Positions 1-10,246 are shown, counted from the stretch's first letter. The stretch: 64,000 bases of DNA from Rhizomys pruinosus (GCA_009823505.1 VZQC01012293.1:707406-771405); one strand, 5' to 3'. Program-made: numbers and translations. Notes: generated by a model not told the origin, from the letters alone.

Positions 1-4
1 ACCT

Positions 5-163
5 TTTTTTTTTTTTTTTTGTCTTTTCGAGACAGGGTCTCCCTGTAGCCCCAGCTGTCCTGGAACTCACTCTGTAGACCAGGCTGGCCTTGAACTCACA
101 AAGATCCGCCTGCCTCTGCCTCCCAAGTGCTAGGATTAAAGGCGTGCGCCACCATGCCCAGCT
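5..163 (-). mobile_element. B1 SINE, near full length
   Basis: 7SL-derived B1 read on the minus strand: a T-run, then GAGACAGGGTCTCCCTGTAG, and a head ending GGCGTGCGCCACCATGCC. It carries the GGGAGACCCTG-type 3' half seen in most B1s of this window. Confidence 0.96.
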
Positions 164-186
164 AACTTTTAAAATGATATAACACC

Positions 187-236
187 TTGATAGGTAATTT
201 CTTTTTTTTTTTTTTTTGAGTTGATAGGTAATTTCT
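187..236 (-). mobile_element. Poly(A)-only retro-insertion with 16-bp target duplication
   Basis: The 16-mer TTGATAGGTAATTTCT occurs at 187-202 and 221-236. Between the copies lie only a T-run and GAG, which on the minus strand reads CTC followed by about 15 A. B1 elements here end in CTC plus poly(A), so this looks like an L1-driven insertion truncated almost to its tail. Confidence 0.7.
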
Positions 237-817
237 AAAAATCATCATAGTGTTACTCTGAACCATTGTTTGCAAGCCACAGGTCTGAATAGAGATTGCT
301 CTAGCACTCAGCTATTATTGGTTATAGATCCTCTGAAGAGTGCCCAAAGCCTTTCTACAATACTCTACTAAGCACAATCTGAACAGGGTGTAAAATGGTC
401 CTGTTTCTTCCTTCAATGACAGACTAAAGGTGTATGGTATTGGTTGATCCCTTGCAATTCCTTAGGACTCCCATCCATTCCATAGACAAGCACTAATCAG
501 TACTCCAGGTACAGCAGTTGCGCAGAAAACACATCTAGGATTGTCGTCCAGTGTTTCCTATCTTTGGGGGACCATCTGGCACAGCCACTGGAGTGTGATG
601 GGGTTTGGAGTAGATCTGTGAGAAGAATGAACCATAATCCCTGGGGTAGAAACATAATTACACAAAATAAGAATCATGAGAATCGGTCTGTGAGCAAACT
701 TGACAACAGAGGGCTTCAGATTGGAAGTTCTACAGAAAGGAGTGTGATTGGAAGGGGCTTCCTAGGGGAAGAGCTGGATCCAGAAGGGTGAGTACTTTGT
801 GGATGAGGCTGTAGCTT
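237..817. other. Single-copy DNA, nothing recognised
   Basis: No transposon, gene or RNA was recognised. A 75-codon frame at 564-791 has no recognisable domain. It ends at a donor-like GTGAGT at 788-793, with no convincing acceptor upstream. Confidence 0.5.
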
Positions 818-1065
818 AAGAAGATAAGCAGGGGGCTGGAGAGATGGCTCAGTGGTTAAGAGCACCGACCACTCTTGCAGAGGACCCGGGTTCAATTCCC
901 AGCACCCACATGGCAGCTAAGAACCATCTTTAACTCCAGTTCCAGGGGAATCCGACATCTTCTGACCTCCACAGCATTGCACGACATGGGTGCCCCAACC
1001 TACATGCAGACAGTACATTCATACACATAAAAAATAAATAAAAATTAAAAAAAGAAGATAAGCAG
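818..1065 (+). mobile_element. B2 SINE with 14-bp target duplication
   Basis: Full-length B2 (832-1051). The tRNA-derived head contains an A-box-like TGGCTCAGTGG and a B-box-like GGGTTCAATTCC, the internal pol III promoter elements. The A-rich tail follows. The 14-mer AAGAAGATAAGCAG at 818-831 and 1052-1065 is the target-site duplication. Confidence 0.97.
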
Positions 1066-1088
1066 AGATGATTTATGAAGAGCATTTT

Positions 1089-1160
1089 GATATCCATGTT
1101 GATATCCTTGTTGATATTCATGTTGATATCCATGCTGATATCCATGTTGATATCCATGTT
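1089..1160. repeat. 12-bp x 6 minisatellite
   Basis: Six contiguous copies of GATATCCATGTT with single-base variants in copies 2, 3 and 4. The period is a multiple of three, which keeps frames open on the minus strand; there is no sign of coding use. Confidence 0.95.
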
Positions 1161-2227
1161 GCTCTAGTTCTCCCGGAATAACTGTCATAGAATTTAAAGG
1201 GCTTTGGTTTACATTTGTAATTACTCTTTGTAACAGATTGACAAGTACAACGAATGAATGTGATGACAGTCCAGTGTCCCCAGCTAGTGTACAATGGACA
1301 AATACCACAGTGCTTTATGATGACCAGGGGTACGTTCATGTGTTCCTGCATCCCCAGTGGATGAACGAAACCTCAGCATGGAATCTTGGATATTATCTTT
1401 CCAAATCATACATACCTACAATAAGCTTTCCTTTTCACTTAAAGGAAGTAATTTACAGTTTCTCTGTGGCATACTCAAATTGCTAGCTTCATCACTCTTG
1501 ACTTTGGTCCATGATTAATTAAAATAAAAGTTAGTTGAGCACATATACTATGACACCATGACGGCTGATCTTGTAACCAAGATGAATACTAAGTGATTAA
1601 TGAGTAGGCAGAATGCAGACCGTGCATACACTGGGTAAATGAATGACTCCTGGTGATTTCATCACACAATTTAAAACTTACAAACTGTTTACCGATGGAG
1701 TCTTTCTACTTCATATTTTTAGACTGTGATTGTCTACAGGAAACTGAATCATGAAAAACAAAGTTGCAATTTGAGGGGAATTACAGTATTGTATGACATA
1801 GACTACAGCGAGATTTCAGACTAAATATAACTGCGACATAATTAAGACTAATTTCACTAGTATGTGAAACAGCAAGAAAATCTGAGGATTCAGATGGGTG
1901 CGATTTGTGCTAAGTGGGCAGTAGGTAATAAACATTCTGTCTATGTGTCTCTCCGTCCCACCCAGTGCCTGGCACTTATGCCATGCCCCTTGTGGCAGTC
2001 TTCTGTGGAGATGTGTCTTGTCTCTCCCTAATCAGTTCCCACTAAGTTGAACTTGCTAAAATCTCCCCACGGGGTCAGGATTCTGGAAAGTAGTTTCAGT
2101 AAAAAGAATAGTTTCCTTTGGCTTGGCTCTGTCTGATCTTTCTTCAGAGGTAATAGACACAAATCCACACTTAACTATTGAATACAGGAGAACTAAACCA
2201 TTTGCTTAATATTTCAAAACTACATAT
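1161..2227. other. Single-copy DNA, nothing recognised
   Basis: AT-rich sequence without a recognised repeat family. The 82-codon frame at 1,238-1,486 shows no known motif and no supporting splice context. Confidence 0.5.
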
Positions 2228-2552
2228 GCTGGATAGCTTCAGTTGTCCACTTGACACCCCTGGGAAGACAGCACCTCAGTTGAGACATTACCTGCAGTGG
2301 ATTGGCCTGTGGCCATTTTCTTGGTTGTTGAGTGATGTGGGGTGGTGCCACCCCTGGGCAGGTGGTCCTGGGTTGGATAAGAAAGCAGGCTGAGCCAGGC
2401 GTGGTGGTGCACGCCTTTAATCCGAGCACTCAGGAGGCAGAGGCAGGCAGATCTTTGTGAGTTCAAGGCCATCCTGGTCTACAGAGTGAGTTCCAGGACA
2501 GCTGGGGCTACAGGGAAACCCTGTCTCGAAAAGACCAAACAATAAAAAAAAA

Positions 2553-2585
<33 letters not shown>

Positions 2586-2791
2586 AAAGCAGGCTGAGCA
2601 CAGGCCAGAGGAGCAAGCAGTAAGCAGTGCTCCTCCATGGTCTGTGCTTCAGTTTCTGCAGCCAGGGTCCTGACTTGACTTCCTGCCTAACTGCCCTCAG
2701 TAACATATCGTGACTTGGATGAGGTATGATGAAATAACCCCCTTCCTCCCCAAGTTGCTTATAGTGTTTTATCATAGCTATTGAATTCTGA
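2228..2791 (-). mobile_element. Solo LTR-like rodent repeat, split by a B1
   Basis: Read on the minus strand, it matches the two LTR-like copies at 27,151-27,595 and about 28,770-29,175: an AACTTGGGGAGGAAG-type block, an AGGCCATGGAGGA-type block, GGCTTGCTC and a TGTCAAGTGGACAACTG-like end. No internal region is attached. A B1 at 2,396-2,585 interrupts it. The Repbase family was not assigned. Confidence 0.8.
2382..2599 (+). mobile_element. B1 SINE nested in LTR-like repeat, with TSD
   Basis: Full B1 (2,396-2,585) starting CCAGGCGTGGTGG, with a long A-rich tail. The 14-mer AAAGCAGGCTGAGC flanks it at 2,382-2,395 and 2,586-2,599, and removing one copy restores the host repeat. Confidence 0.96.
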
Positions 2792-2920
2792 TTTTTTTTT
2801 TAAACAGAAACCCCCTGTGGCCCCAGCTGGCTTGGAACTTGCCGGTTCCCATCTCACAGAGATAAATCTGCCTCTGCCTCCCAAGGCCTGAGAGTAAAGG
2901 TATGTGCCACCATGCTGGGC
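2792..2920 (-). mobile_element. B1 SINE, diverged
   Basis: Antisense B1 with a degraded 3' half (TAAACAGAAACCCCCTGTGG in place of the GAGACAGGGTCTCC block) but a clear TCTGCCTCTGCCTCCCAAGG core. It abuts the next B1 head to tail. Confidence 0.88.
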
Positions 2921-3070
2921 CTTTTTTGTTATTTTTGAGACAGGGTTTCCTTATGTAGCCCTGTATGGCCTAGAACACACTATGCAGACCAGACTGACCT
3001 CAAACTAACAGAGATCCATCTGCTCTGCCACCTAAGTACTAAAATCAAAGGCCTGTGCCACCATGCCCGG
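2921..3070 (-). mobile_element. B1 SINE, old
   Basis: Antisense B1 with TTTTTGAGACAGGGTTTCC at its tail side and GTGCCACCATGCCCGG at its head. It has many substitutions, so it is older than most B1s here. Confidence 0.92.
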
Positions 3071-3648
3071 TGAAACCTTTTAATAATATTTATGTAGCAT
3101 AGTCTTCAATAACCCTAATTTTGAGGTCCCTTGGCTCTTTAGCATTGAGTTTTCTTTAAAAGTCCACCAAATACTGATTTTTCTGGACCAAATCTGATGA
3201 AAAAAGAGTGATCATGGGAACAAAAATCTACCCGTCAGAGTGTGAATCCCATTGGATAAGTCATGTCTCCTGAATGTCACATGAGTTCCTTCTGATGGCC
3301 CAAGCTCTAAGCCTGCCATTGAAAAGAATGGGACATATCCCTATCAGGCCTGTAACTTACTGCTCTGAAGGACACATAGGAGCTGTGCTCAGAGAACTGA
3401 TTTCTTAAATAAGGACTTAAGGAAAATAAACCAAAGTTGACTCTTTTTCTTCCACTCTAATCGGTTGTTAAACACAGCAGTCATCACACTCTTCAGGCTT
3501 ATTGTCTACCTGTTTCTCAGCCTGATAGAGGCCTGTATCTGCCACGTTCACCAAGATGATTCAGTAGAATCTTTGGTTTTATGAATGTCTGTTGCTCATT
3601 CTTTGGGGGCATGTGATGAGTAAAGTACTGAATTCATCCTGTCCTCAG

Positions 3649-3679
3649 ATTTCAAGTAAATCCACCAAGAACAGTGCTG
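3649..3679 (+). other. Possible 31-bp microexon (weak)
   Basis: A pyrimidine-rich acceptor (CATCCTGTCCTCAG, ending 3,648) and a near-consensus donor (CTG|GTAAGTC at 3,680) flank 31 bp. Two of three frames are open. Matches this good are expected by chance in 64 kb, and the peptides are unrecognised. Confidence 0.12.
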
Positions 3680-4515
3680 GTAAGTCTCCTGGGTGACTAA
3701 CTTTTTGGTTAAATCATACATGCATAACTTTTATCAAATCAACTCATTTGGAAACTTTCCTGTGAAGAGGTTTGAGAATGTGTCAGGGCTAACAACATAA
3801 ACATGACTCACGTGTACACAGAAGACTATAACACCTAGCTGTTTCACAAACATTGACTGCAACTTGCTGTCTATAGTGGCCATCCCACCTCAAAGTCCAT
3901 TTTCTCCCCTCTTCTGCCTTGTTTTTCAAGAGCCATATGAGTAATTTTTCCTTTCTAATTCATTATTTTCTGAGTCACCTCTTTGAACCCATTTTTGTTT
4001 AAAGTCAAATGTTAACACATCTTTAAAAAATATTTATTGGTTTGCAGGAGTCAGTCAACTCTGCTTCTATGGTTTCTTCAAGGAGCATTAAAAATTTCAC
4101 CAAGTCTTTGAACAGCATGGAAGAGTGGCCTTTACACCTGTAGTGTCAGTTCTGTGATACTTTCAATCATTTTCCAATATCAGTTGCAGTGTTATTTCTT
4201 CCTGCCCAGACAATGGCTGTGCCTAAAATTACCTAGGAAAAGGCAATTGGAGCTCTCAGCAGTTTTTGAGAGAAAATGCCAGAAAGTCTTGATTAATGCC
4301 ACCATTCCCTCTGGAGTTAATTTTCAGTCTTCCCTTCACGTGTGTTGATGGAAAGAGGTCTTGCAGTTTTAGTAATTGCCCCGGATTCTTTGCTGTCCTT
4401 CGTCAGAGCCTCTAATGAAGTCTGAGTTGTAGCCTGGGGTTGATGCCAGCCTGGAATGCAATGAGGCTGAAAGCTGACACCGGTTCAGCCCAGCAAAGGG
4501 CCTTGCACTGAGGTT

Positions 4516-4529
4516 GTTGCCATGACAAC
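4516..4529. promoter_or_regulatory. RFX-type X-box palindrome
   Basis: GTTGCCATGACAAC differs by one base from the RFX palindrome GTTGCCATGGCAAC. RFX proteins bind such sites in promoters and enhancers of ciliary and MHC class II genes. No gene is visible beside it, so function is inferred from the motif alone. Confidence 0.5.
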
Positions 4530-4822
4530 CTGGGTATTTTCCTGGTTGATGCATTTACACAACGGGGTTAAAGTTCTATGAAAGCAGCAGCTGTTGTAAA
4601 AACAGTATATTAAATATGTTGAGGACTGTACAATGTGCATTCTTCTCTCTGGCATTTCATTGGGGGAAAGTGCAAAATGAATTACCCCAAGACTGGAGGG
4701 CTCACTGGAAAAATTTCTATTCTTTGAAAGGAAAAGTGAGGGGGAAAAAATGAATGTTTATTGGGTCTACAACCTTGACCCATTTGTACTGACCGGTAGT
4801 ATGCTTGAACAAGTCACTTGGC

Positions 4823-4912
4823 AAATAATTCGGGGAAAAGGGAGCAGCATCCGAACGTCTACACTCTAAATAATTCGGGGAAAAGGGAGCAGCATCCGAA
4901 TGTCTACACTCT
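4823..4912. repeat. 45-bp tandem duplication
   Basis: Two adjacent 45-bp units (4,823-4,867 and 4,868-4,912) differ at one base, CCGAACGTCT versus CCGAATGTCT, a CpG-to-TpG type change. The unit matches no repeat family I know. Confidence 0.96.
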
Positions 4913-5035
4913 AAATCACTTTTCATGTTTGTTATTTGACTTCAGTTGCTTTCTACTCATCTTTCGATACTGATTATTCAGACAGGCATTTGAAAAATGA
5001 AAAATTTAAACAGTCCAAAAATATATTGATGTTTG

Positions 5036-5260
5036 GGATGGAGAGATGGCTCAGCAGAAAAGAGTACTGGCTGCTCTTCCAGAGGACCTGGGTTTGAATC
5101 CCAGCACCCACATGGTGACTAACAACCATCCATAACTCAAGTTCCAGGGGAGCCAATGCCCTCTTCTGTCCTCTGTGGGCACTGCATGACATAGGTGCAC
5201 TTAAATACATGCAGGCATAACACTCATACACATAAAAATCAAAATAAATAAATGAAAAAA
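5036..5260 (+). mobile_element. B2 SINE
   Basis: B2 with head GGAGAGATGGCTCAGCAG, core CAGAGGACCTGGGTTTGAATCC and an A-rich AAATAAATAAATG tail. The B box is moderately diverged. Confidence 0.95.
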
Positions 5261-6312
5261 TGAAATAAAAATGTATATTTTTTATAGAAAATGTTTTGTT
5301 TGGGTGCTTTTTGCTGGTCCTATGCACAAGGTTGACAGGACTTATGGATGGATTTTTGTAGACAACACAGATCTGCCAGAGAAAGGTGGTCCTTAGTTCA
5401 GCCCATCACTGTGACTTAGCTCTGACTATCTCATTTCACCCTGAACATAGGCTTTCTTGACACTTTGGGGTTTCACTATTACAACTGAGACATCCCAGAC
5501 AAAGCAGGTTATTGCATGTTCAGCCAACACCGCTTGAAATCTTCTGGCATAGCAGCCTCTACTAAGGCAGAGACACTTAAAGCCACCCAGGCCATTGCTG
5601 GGTCCCATTTCATTCAGTAATCGAGTGAGAACAGTGGCAGATCACTTTATCTGTCTACCCAAGTGTGCTCAGATTTAATGAGATGTCGTGACGGACACAT
5701 GTTCATTCTCAAGGTGCTGTGAGCCCAGGCACCCTGAAGAGTGCATGTTAGGGACCCTTTTCTGCCATCTTGGTTGGAATGAAAGGCCACCTGTCACTGG
5801 CTTCCTTTTTCTTTTGCACTGGCCAGGAGAGCTCGTTTCATGCGGGGCACCTGGGGAAAGAGGAGGCAAGAAGTCTGTACTAGTCAGAAACAGGCCCAGC
5901 TAACCAGCCATGTCACATTCTACCTTCGCCCACTTTTCTATCCTGCAGATGGATTAAAAAGAATTTTCTTTTTTTTTTTTTTTTGCTTTTTATTTTTTAT
6001 TTTTTTATAATATAATGTTTGTCAAGCTGATCAATGCTGTAGACCCGTGGAAAGAATTTTCAAAGCTCAGTAGATTGATTCTCTGGCCACAGCAACTATC
6101 TGCCATGGATATTTTCCTTGTATCAAGTGAGTCAAGACATGTAGTCAAGACTTCATCTGCCTTCTAAAGCAGGCTGTTGAAGAAATTCCTAGGCTGGAAT
6201 ACATTTTAAAGAAAATGCAGTGAAATTGTTCTGCCTTTGCTGTTTAAGGCTGGAAGAAAGGGAGTACCTGGCCAAGTTTCTAGAGACCAAGCTTAGAAAT
6301 CAAAAAGGTTTT
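5261..6312. other. Single-copy DNA with a T-rich tract
   Basis: No gene or transposon recognised. A T-rich tract lies at about 5,967-6,008. Opposed 64- and 71-codon frames at 5,675-5,903 have no recognisable content. Confidence 0.5.
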
Positions 6313-6597
6313 CACAATAGCAAAGAGCTGGACCATCCTAAGGTGCCCCTCAACTGACGAGTGGATATAGAAAAGGTGGGTACATCTACACAATGGGGTT
6401 TATGCAAGGTAAAGAAAGATGACATCATGAAATTTGCAGGTAAACTGGCTTGGAGCTAGAAGATATGCTGAGTGAAGTAACACAGTCCCCAGAAAACAAA
6501 CGAGAATGGTATCCCTCATTGTAGATGCTTAGCAACTAGATTAACCTAATTGGTGATAGGCAAAGACTGAAGCAATCATAATAGTGATCTGAAAACA
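6313..6597 (+). mobile_element. L1 3'-end fragment
   Basis: Matches the conserved L1 ORF2 end/3' UTR block: CAATAGCAAAGAGCTGGA, GTGCCCCTCAACTGACGAG, a GACATCATGAAATTTGCAGG-like block and a CATTGTAGATGCTTAGCA block. The same block appears at 38.8, 45.5, 52.3 and 59.0 kb. Confidence 0.85.
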
Positions 6598-6618
6598 ACT
6601 GTGTTTTTATGGTAGATC

Positions 6619-6638
6619 TTTTTTTTTTAAAAAAAAAA
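6619..6638. repeat. T10A10 palindrome
   Basis: Ten T directly followed by ten A, a perfect 20-bp self-complementary stretch just upstream of a B1. Confidence 0.9.
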
Positions 6639-6645
6639 CAAATAA

Positions 6646-6823
6646 GCTGGGCGTGGGGTGGTGCACGCCTTTAATCGTAGCACTTGGGAGGCAGAGAGCA
6701 GGCAGGTTTGTGAGTTCAAGGCCAGCCGAGGTCTACAGAGTGAGTTCCAGGACAGCGGGGCTACATAGTGAGTTCCAGGACGCTGGGGCTACAGGGAGAC
6801 CCTGTCTCAAAAAGACAAAAAAA
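6646..6823 (+). mobile_element. B1 SINE with internal duplication
   Basis: B1 head GCTGGGCGTGGGGTGGTGC. The segment GTGAGTTCCAGGAC-GGGGCTACA occurs twice in a row near its 3' half, making it about 30 bp longer than normal. Confidence 0.93.
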
Positions 6824-6824
6824 A

Positions 6825-6829
<5 letters not shown>

Positions 6830-6863
<34 letters not shown>
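6830..6863. repeat. (TA)n microsatellite
   Basis: About 16 TA units grown directly from the B1 tail. Confidence 0.95.
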
Positions 6864-6865
<2 letters not shown>

Positions 6866-7563
6866 ACCATAGTTGCTTTAATGATCAAACAATTTTTCCA
6901 AGTATCTTGGTAGATTTCCAAAAGATTGACCAGAAACTTACATCCTTGAAAAGTGTTAATTCACATAAATAAATGAATGGATTTTGAGGATAATTGGTTG
7001 TATTTGATATCAGATCCTCTGGATAAAAGCTGCTCCTGTGCTTTGCTGATGACACCGACTCTTGGAATGCATTTCTAAACAAGGAAGTACTGTATGCATT
7101 CCACATTGCACACTGTCAAGTATGTTTTTAATCTCTTCCATTTTTGGCATGGGTAGGTGATAGGATTTTTCTTACTTTAAAACAAAGTTCTGTTGTTAGG
7201 AGATTTCTATTTTGAGTTATTTCCTAGAAAGGAAAGAAAGGTTAGATTGTGTTCTGTATGAAATACAAAATAAGAAGCCAAGGCATTGACTGTATTTCTA
7301 TGGACCTGTGGCATTAAATTTGACTCTGTTTAAAAAGAAAATAGTCCCGGGAAGAAAGCTACAAAATTAAGCCTAATAGGCACTTGCCAGTTTCTTATCC
7401 TAGAACATCTCCCCTCAAGCACGCCGCAGTTTTCAAGCACCTAGAAAACCTTCATTATTTGCCTGTACAGCTGAGAGGTGCTAATCTGTGGCTTTTGAAG
7501 AGATTTGGTTTAGGTTTGCACTCCAAGATAAAAGATAGAAATACAACTTGAAAAAAGAATGTC
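6864..7563. other. Single-copy DNA, nothing recognised
   Basis: AT-rich; no gene or repeat family recognised. Confidence 0.5.
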
Positions 7564-7564
7564 T

Positions 7565-7780
7565 GGGGACTAGAAAGATGAGTCAGTAACGTGCTGGCTG
7601 TACAAGCATGAAGTCCTGAGGTCTATCCCCAGAATCCACTTAAAAATCTGGGCATGGTGGCACATGCCTGTGATCCCAGCACTGGGAGGCAAACAGGCAG
7701 ATCCCTGGGGCTCACTGGCCAGCCTGCCTAATCAGTGAGCGCCAGGTGCTAGTGAGAGGCCATGTCTCAAGAAACAAGAT
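7565..7780 (+). mobile_element. B4 SINE
   Basis: B4 layout: a tRNA/ID-like head (GATGAGTCAGTAACGTGC, CCTGAGGTCTATCCCCAG), then a B1-like half (GGGCATGGTGGCACATGCC) and GATCCCTGGGGCTCACTGGCC. Confidence 0.85.
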
Positions 7781-8032
7781 GGAGCTGAGGAGATGGCATA
7801 GTGGGTGAAGCATAAGGACCTGTATTCAGATCCCTGGTCAGACCAATAGCATGTGCCTGTAACCCGAAGGCTAGAGGAGTGTAGGAGGGTAGAGAATATA
7901 GGTGATTCTATTCTGGGGGTTCACAGGCCAGCTAGTCTGGCCTAAATGATGAGCTCCAGGTTGAGAGAGAAATAGTCTCTCAAAAAATAGAGAGTAGTAG
8001 AGGAATAAACCTGATGCTGACTTCTGGTGGGG
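7781..8032 (+). mobile_element. Second B4 SINE in tandem
   Basis: A second head (GCTGAGGAGATGGCATAGTG) starts where the first B4 ends. It is followed by the B4 blocks GGCCAGCTAGTCTGGCC, GATGAGCTCCAGGTTGAGAG and a GATGCTGACTTCTGG end. The B1-like middle is eroded. A G-rich run sits at the 3' edge. Confidence 0.8.
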
Positions 8033-9080
8033 GGGGGGAGGGGAACTTTCTGGACCTGTATACAGAGAGATGGTATACAAGGTCTTGTATTAAAAACCCT
8101 AGGTCCTAAAACTGTCCTGTTGGACAGTTTCTGTCTGGAAACCAGCCTGTGAAGGAGGCTTCTAGAAATGCACATCTAAGGGACTATGTAAATGGATTCT
8201 GCCAGCACAACAGAATTGGAATCCTGAGAGTCAGAAAGCAGAAGATGGAAGTTTTGGAATGCATTCTCACTAGATAGTGGGCCATACTTCTCTCAGAAAT
8301 GGCTTTAATTTGCCCAGGAGGCTCTGTTCTAAGTGCTGTTCCCCTCAGCCCTTCCCCTCAATAGGAATAGGCAGGAGACTTCTGCTTCAGGGCTGGAGGG
8401 ATGCCTGGGAAGCACTCGTCCAGACTGTGGCAGACCCACCCCCATCTATGTGAATCCTTTCCAAATGGTAATCCATCCTCAGACCCAGCTGACAGATGAC
8501 ATCACCTTTTGGTGACAGATCTTGGTAGAATTCAAGGATCCTTTAAAACTCTGCCTGAAGGGGAAAACTCAAAAAGGCCCAGAACCCAGAATCCCCACAC
8601 TTAATTTCTCCTTTCTGAGTAGATCACCTCCACCTGTGGAATGGCTTGCTGGTTTGAAACAATTGGCCCTTTAACATCTAATTTGCTCAAGAATTTTTGG
8701 ATGTAAGTTTTCATAAGCTTCCAGAAAGCTACCTTGTAGTATAGCCAGTTTCCCAGAACCTAAAACAAATTAGATTAATCATGCTAGACACAAAATAAAA
8801 GTGCCTTGTGGGGCCTGTTTGGGCAAGCCCTAAGATTCTCTCCAGCTGGCCAAAGAAAGAGAGTCCTGAAGTTCTCAGCTGCCACCCACCCTGCAGATTG
8901 GAGTCTGAGCTGTGGAGAGTTTTGCAGTCTGAAAACTCAAAAAGCTAGCATGGAACAAATAACAGTCACCCATTTCTTTGGTAACTTTTCTTGATAAATT
9001 TTAGCTTTGGAGAAGTATGATATTTTTTTCATACTTGAGCTCAAGACAAAAAAGTTCATTTTTCTTTTTATTTATTTGTC
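8033..9080. other. Single-copy DNA, possibly an old LTR part
   Basis: No gene recognised. A perfect 9-bp hairpin lies at 8,109-8,130. The stretch 8,540-8,990 contains AAAATAAAAGTGCC and loosely resembles an eroded LTR, but I cannot assign it. Confidence 0.4.
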
Positions 9081-9301
9081 TTTTTAAAAAATTATTTTTA
9101 TTCTCTGTGTATGAGTGTATTGCCTGCATGTGTGTAAGTACACCTGTGTCATTCAATGCCTCTTGAATTCAAAAGGCATTAGATTCCCTTGTAACTGAAG
9201 ATACAGGTGATTGTTAGCCACCACATGGGTGCTGGGAACGGAACCCAGGACCTCTGTGAGAGCAGACAGCGCTCTTAACCACTGGAGCCATCTCTCCAGC
9301 T
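9081..9301 (-). mobile_element. B2 SINE
   Basis: Antisense B2: A-rich tail side, GTATGAGTGTATTGCCTGCATG core, and head ending CACTGGAGCCATCTCTCCAG. Confidence 0.95.
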
Positions 9302-10246
9302 TGAGTTTTGTTTTGCTTTAAGATCATCCTGCTAAGCTATCTTTGCTCTTCTTGAGTCCACACTAGATTTTCTCGGTCTCTCTTTCTGTTCCCACACATG
9401 TGTAATCCACTAGCATCTGTATATGTGCAGAGTGTTTACAGTCCTGGAGAAGGCACCCCACATAGGACACATCACTAGTGTTGACCTCTTCCTCAGTGAT
9501 CCACAAACCCTCCTGAATGTCACCCGGCTGCAAGGGATCACAACCTCCTCTTGTGGCACTAATTGCTGGGCCCAGAGAGAGCATGGACCCCTGTCTGCTG
9601 CAGCGTGGAGGTGGCGTCTTCTCCCTAGTCACTTGATCTCTCTCAGCTCTCCGTAGCATTCCAGTACTGAAGATATTTACTTTGTGTTGACCTGACAAAA
9701 CCCAGTAAATGATAATCTTTACAGGCCCCGAAATGCATGCCAAAGCAGAGAGGGGAGGAAGACTCCGACAGTCTCCGTTCTGCTTACAAGGCGGGTGCCC
9801 AGGGGCAGTGGAGTCTCAGGTTTCTTTGGCCTCTGAAGCCAGTATTTACAGACCAGGGCTTTGGAATCAAATAAAAGCACGGTTGGCCACCCATTCTCAT
9901 TGCTAAAACTTTTTCTGGGAAATGTAGCTAAAAAGCATTTTCTGGTCATCCCTCCATCTCAATTTGAGATGGCTTGTGCATCAAGAATTATTTATTTAAC
10001 CCATTTACAGAACCATCTCCATTTTCTACACTTTAGTCTATGTGCTGGGTATTCAAGGATAAATAAGAAGACTCCCTGGCTTTCAGATGGAGACAATAAA
10101 AGGAATGACACACACGAGGGGACTATTCGAGAACAGACCATGGTAAGCAGTGGGGTAGAAACAGGCTTTTCTGAGACATTAGTTGTATCAACTTCACATT
10201 ATTACTACAAAATAACTGAGGCAATTGGCTTATAAAGAGAAAATGT
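9302..10246. other. Single-copy DNA; possible ancient repeat at 9,985-10,130
   Basis: No coding evidence; the 124-codon frame at 9,861-10,235 has no recognisable domain. The stretch with TTATTTATTTAACCC...TGTGCTGGGTATTC...GGAGACAATAAAAGG loosely follows an old mammalian repeat pattern, not firmly assignable. Confidence 0.4.

Larger units (their letters stand above)
3071..5035. other. Mostly single-copy DNA, about 2 kb
   Basis: No transposon recognised. It contains the splice-flanked 31-bp segment, the RFX-like X-box and the 45-bp tandem duplication listed separately. The stretch 4,380-4,640 has a regulatory look (X-box, few repeats), but conservation cannot be judged here. Confidence 0.5.

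Noticed and set aside
832..905. tRNA gene from the A- and B-box sequence
   Set aside because: The boxes belong to the tRNA-derived head of a B2 SINE. The same applies to the other B2/B3 heads.
3361..3396. Minus-strand exon-like segment with a GTAAGT donor
   Set aside because: Acceptor pyrimidine tract is poor. Kept only as a reminder of how often splice-like pairs occur by chance.
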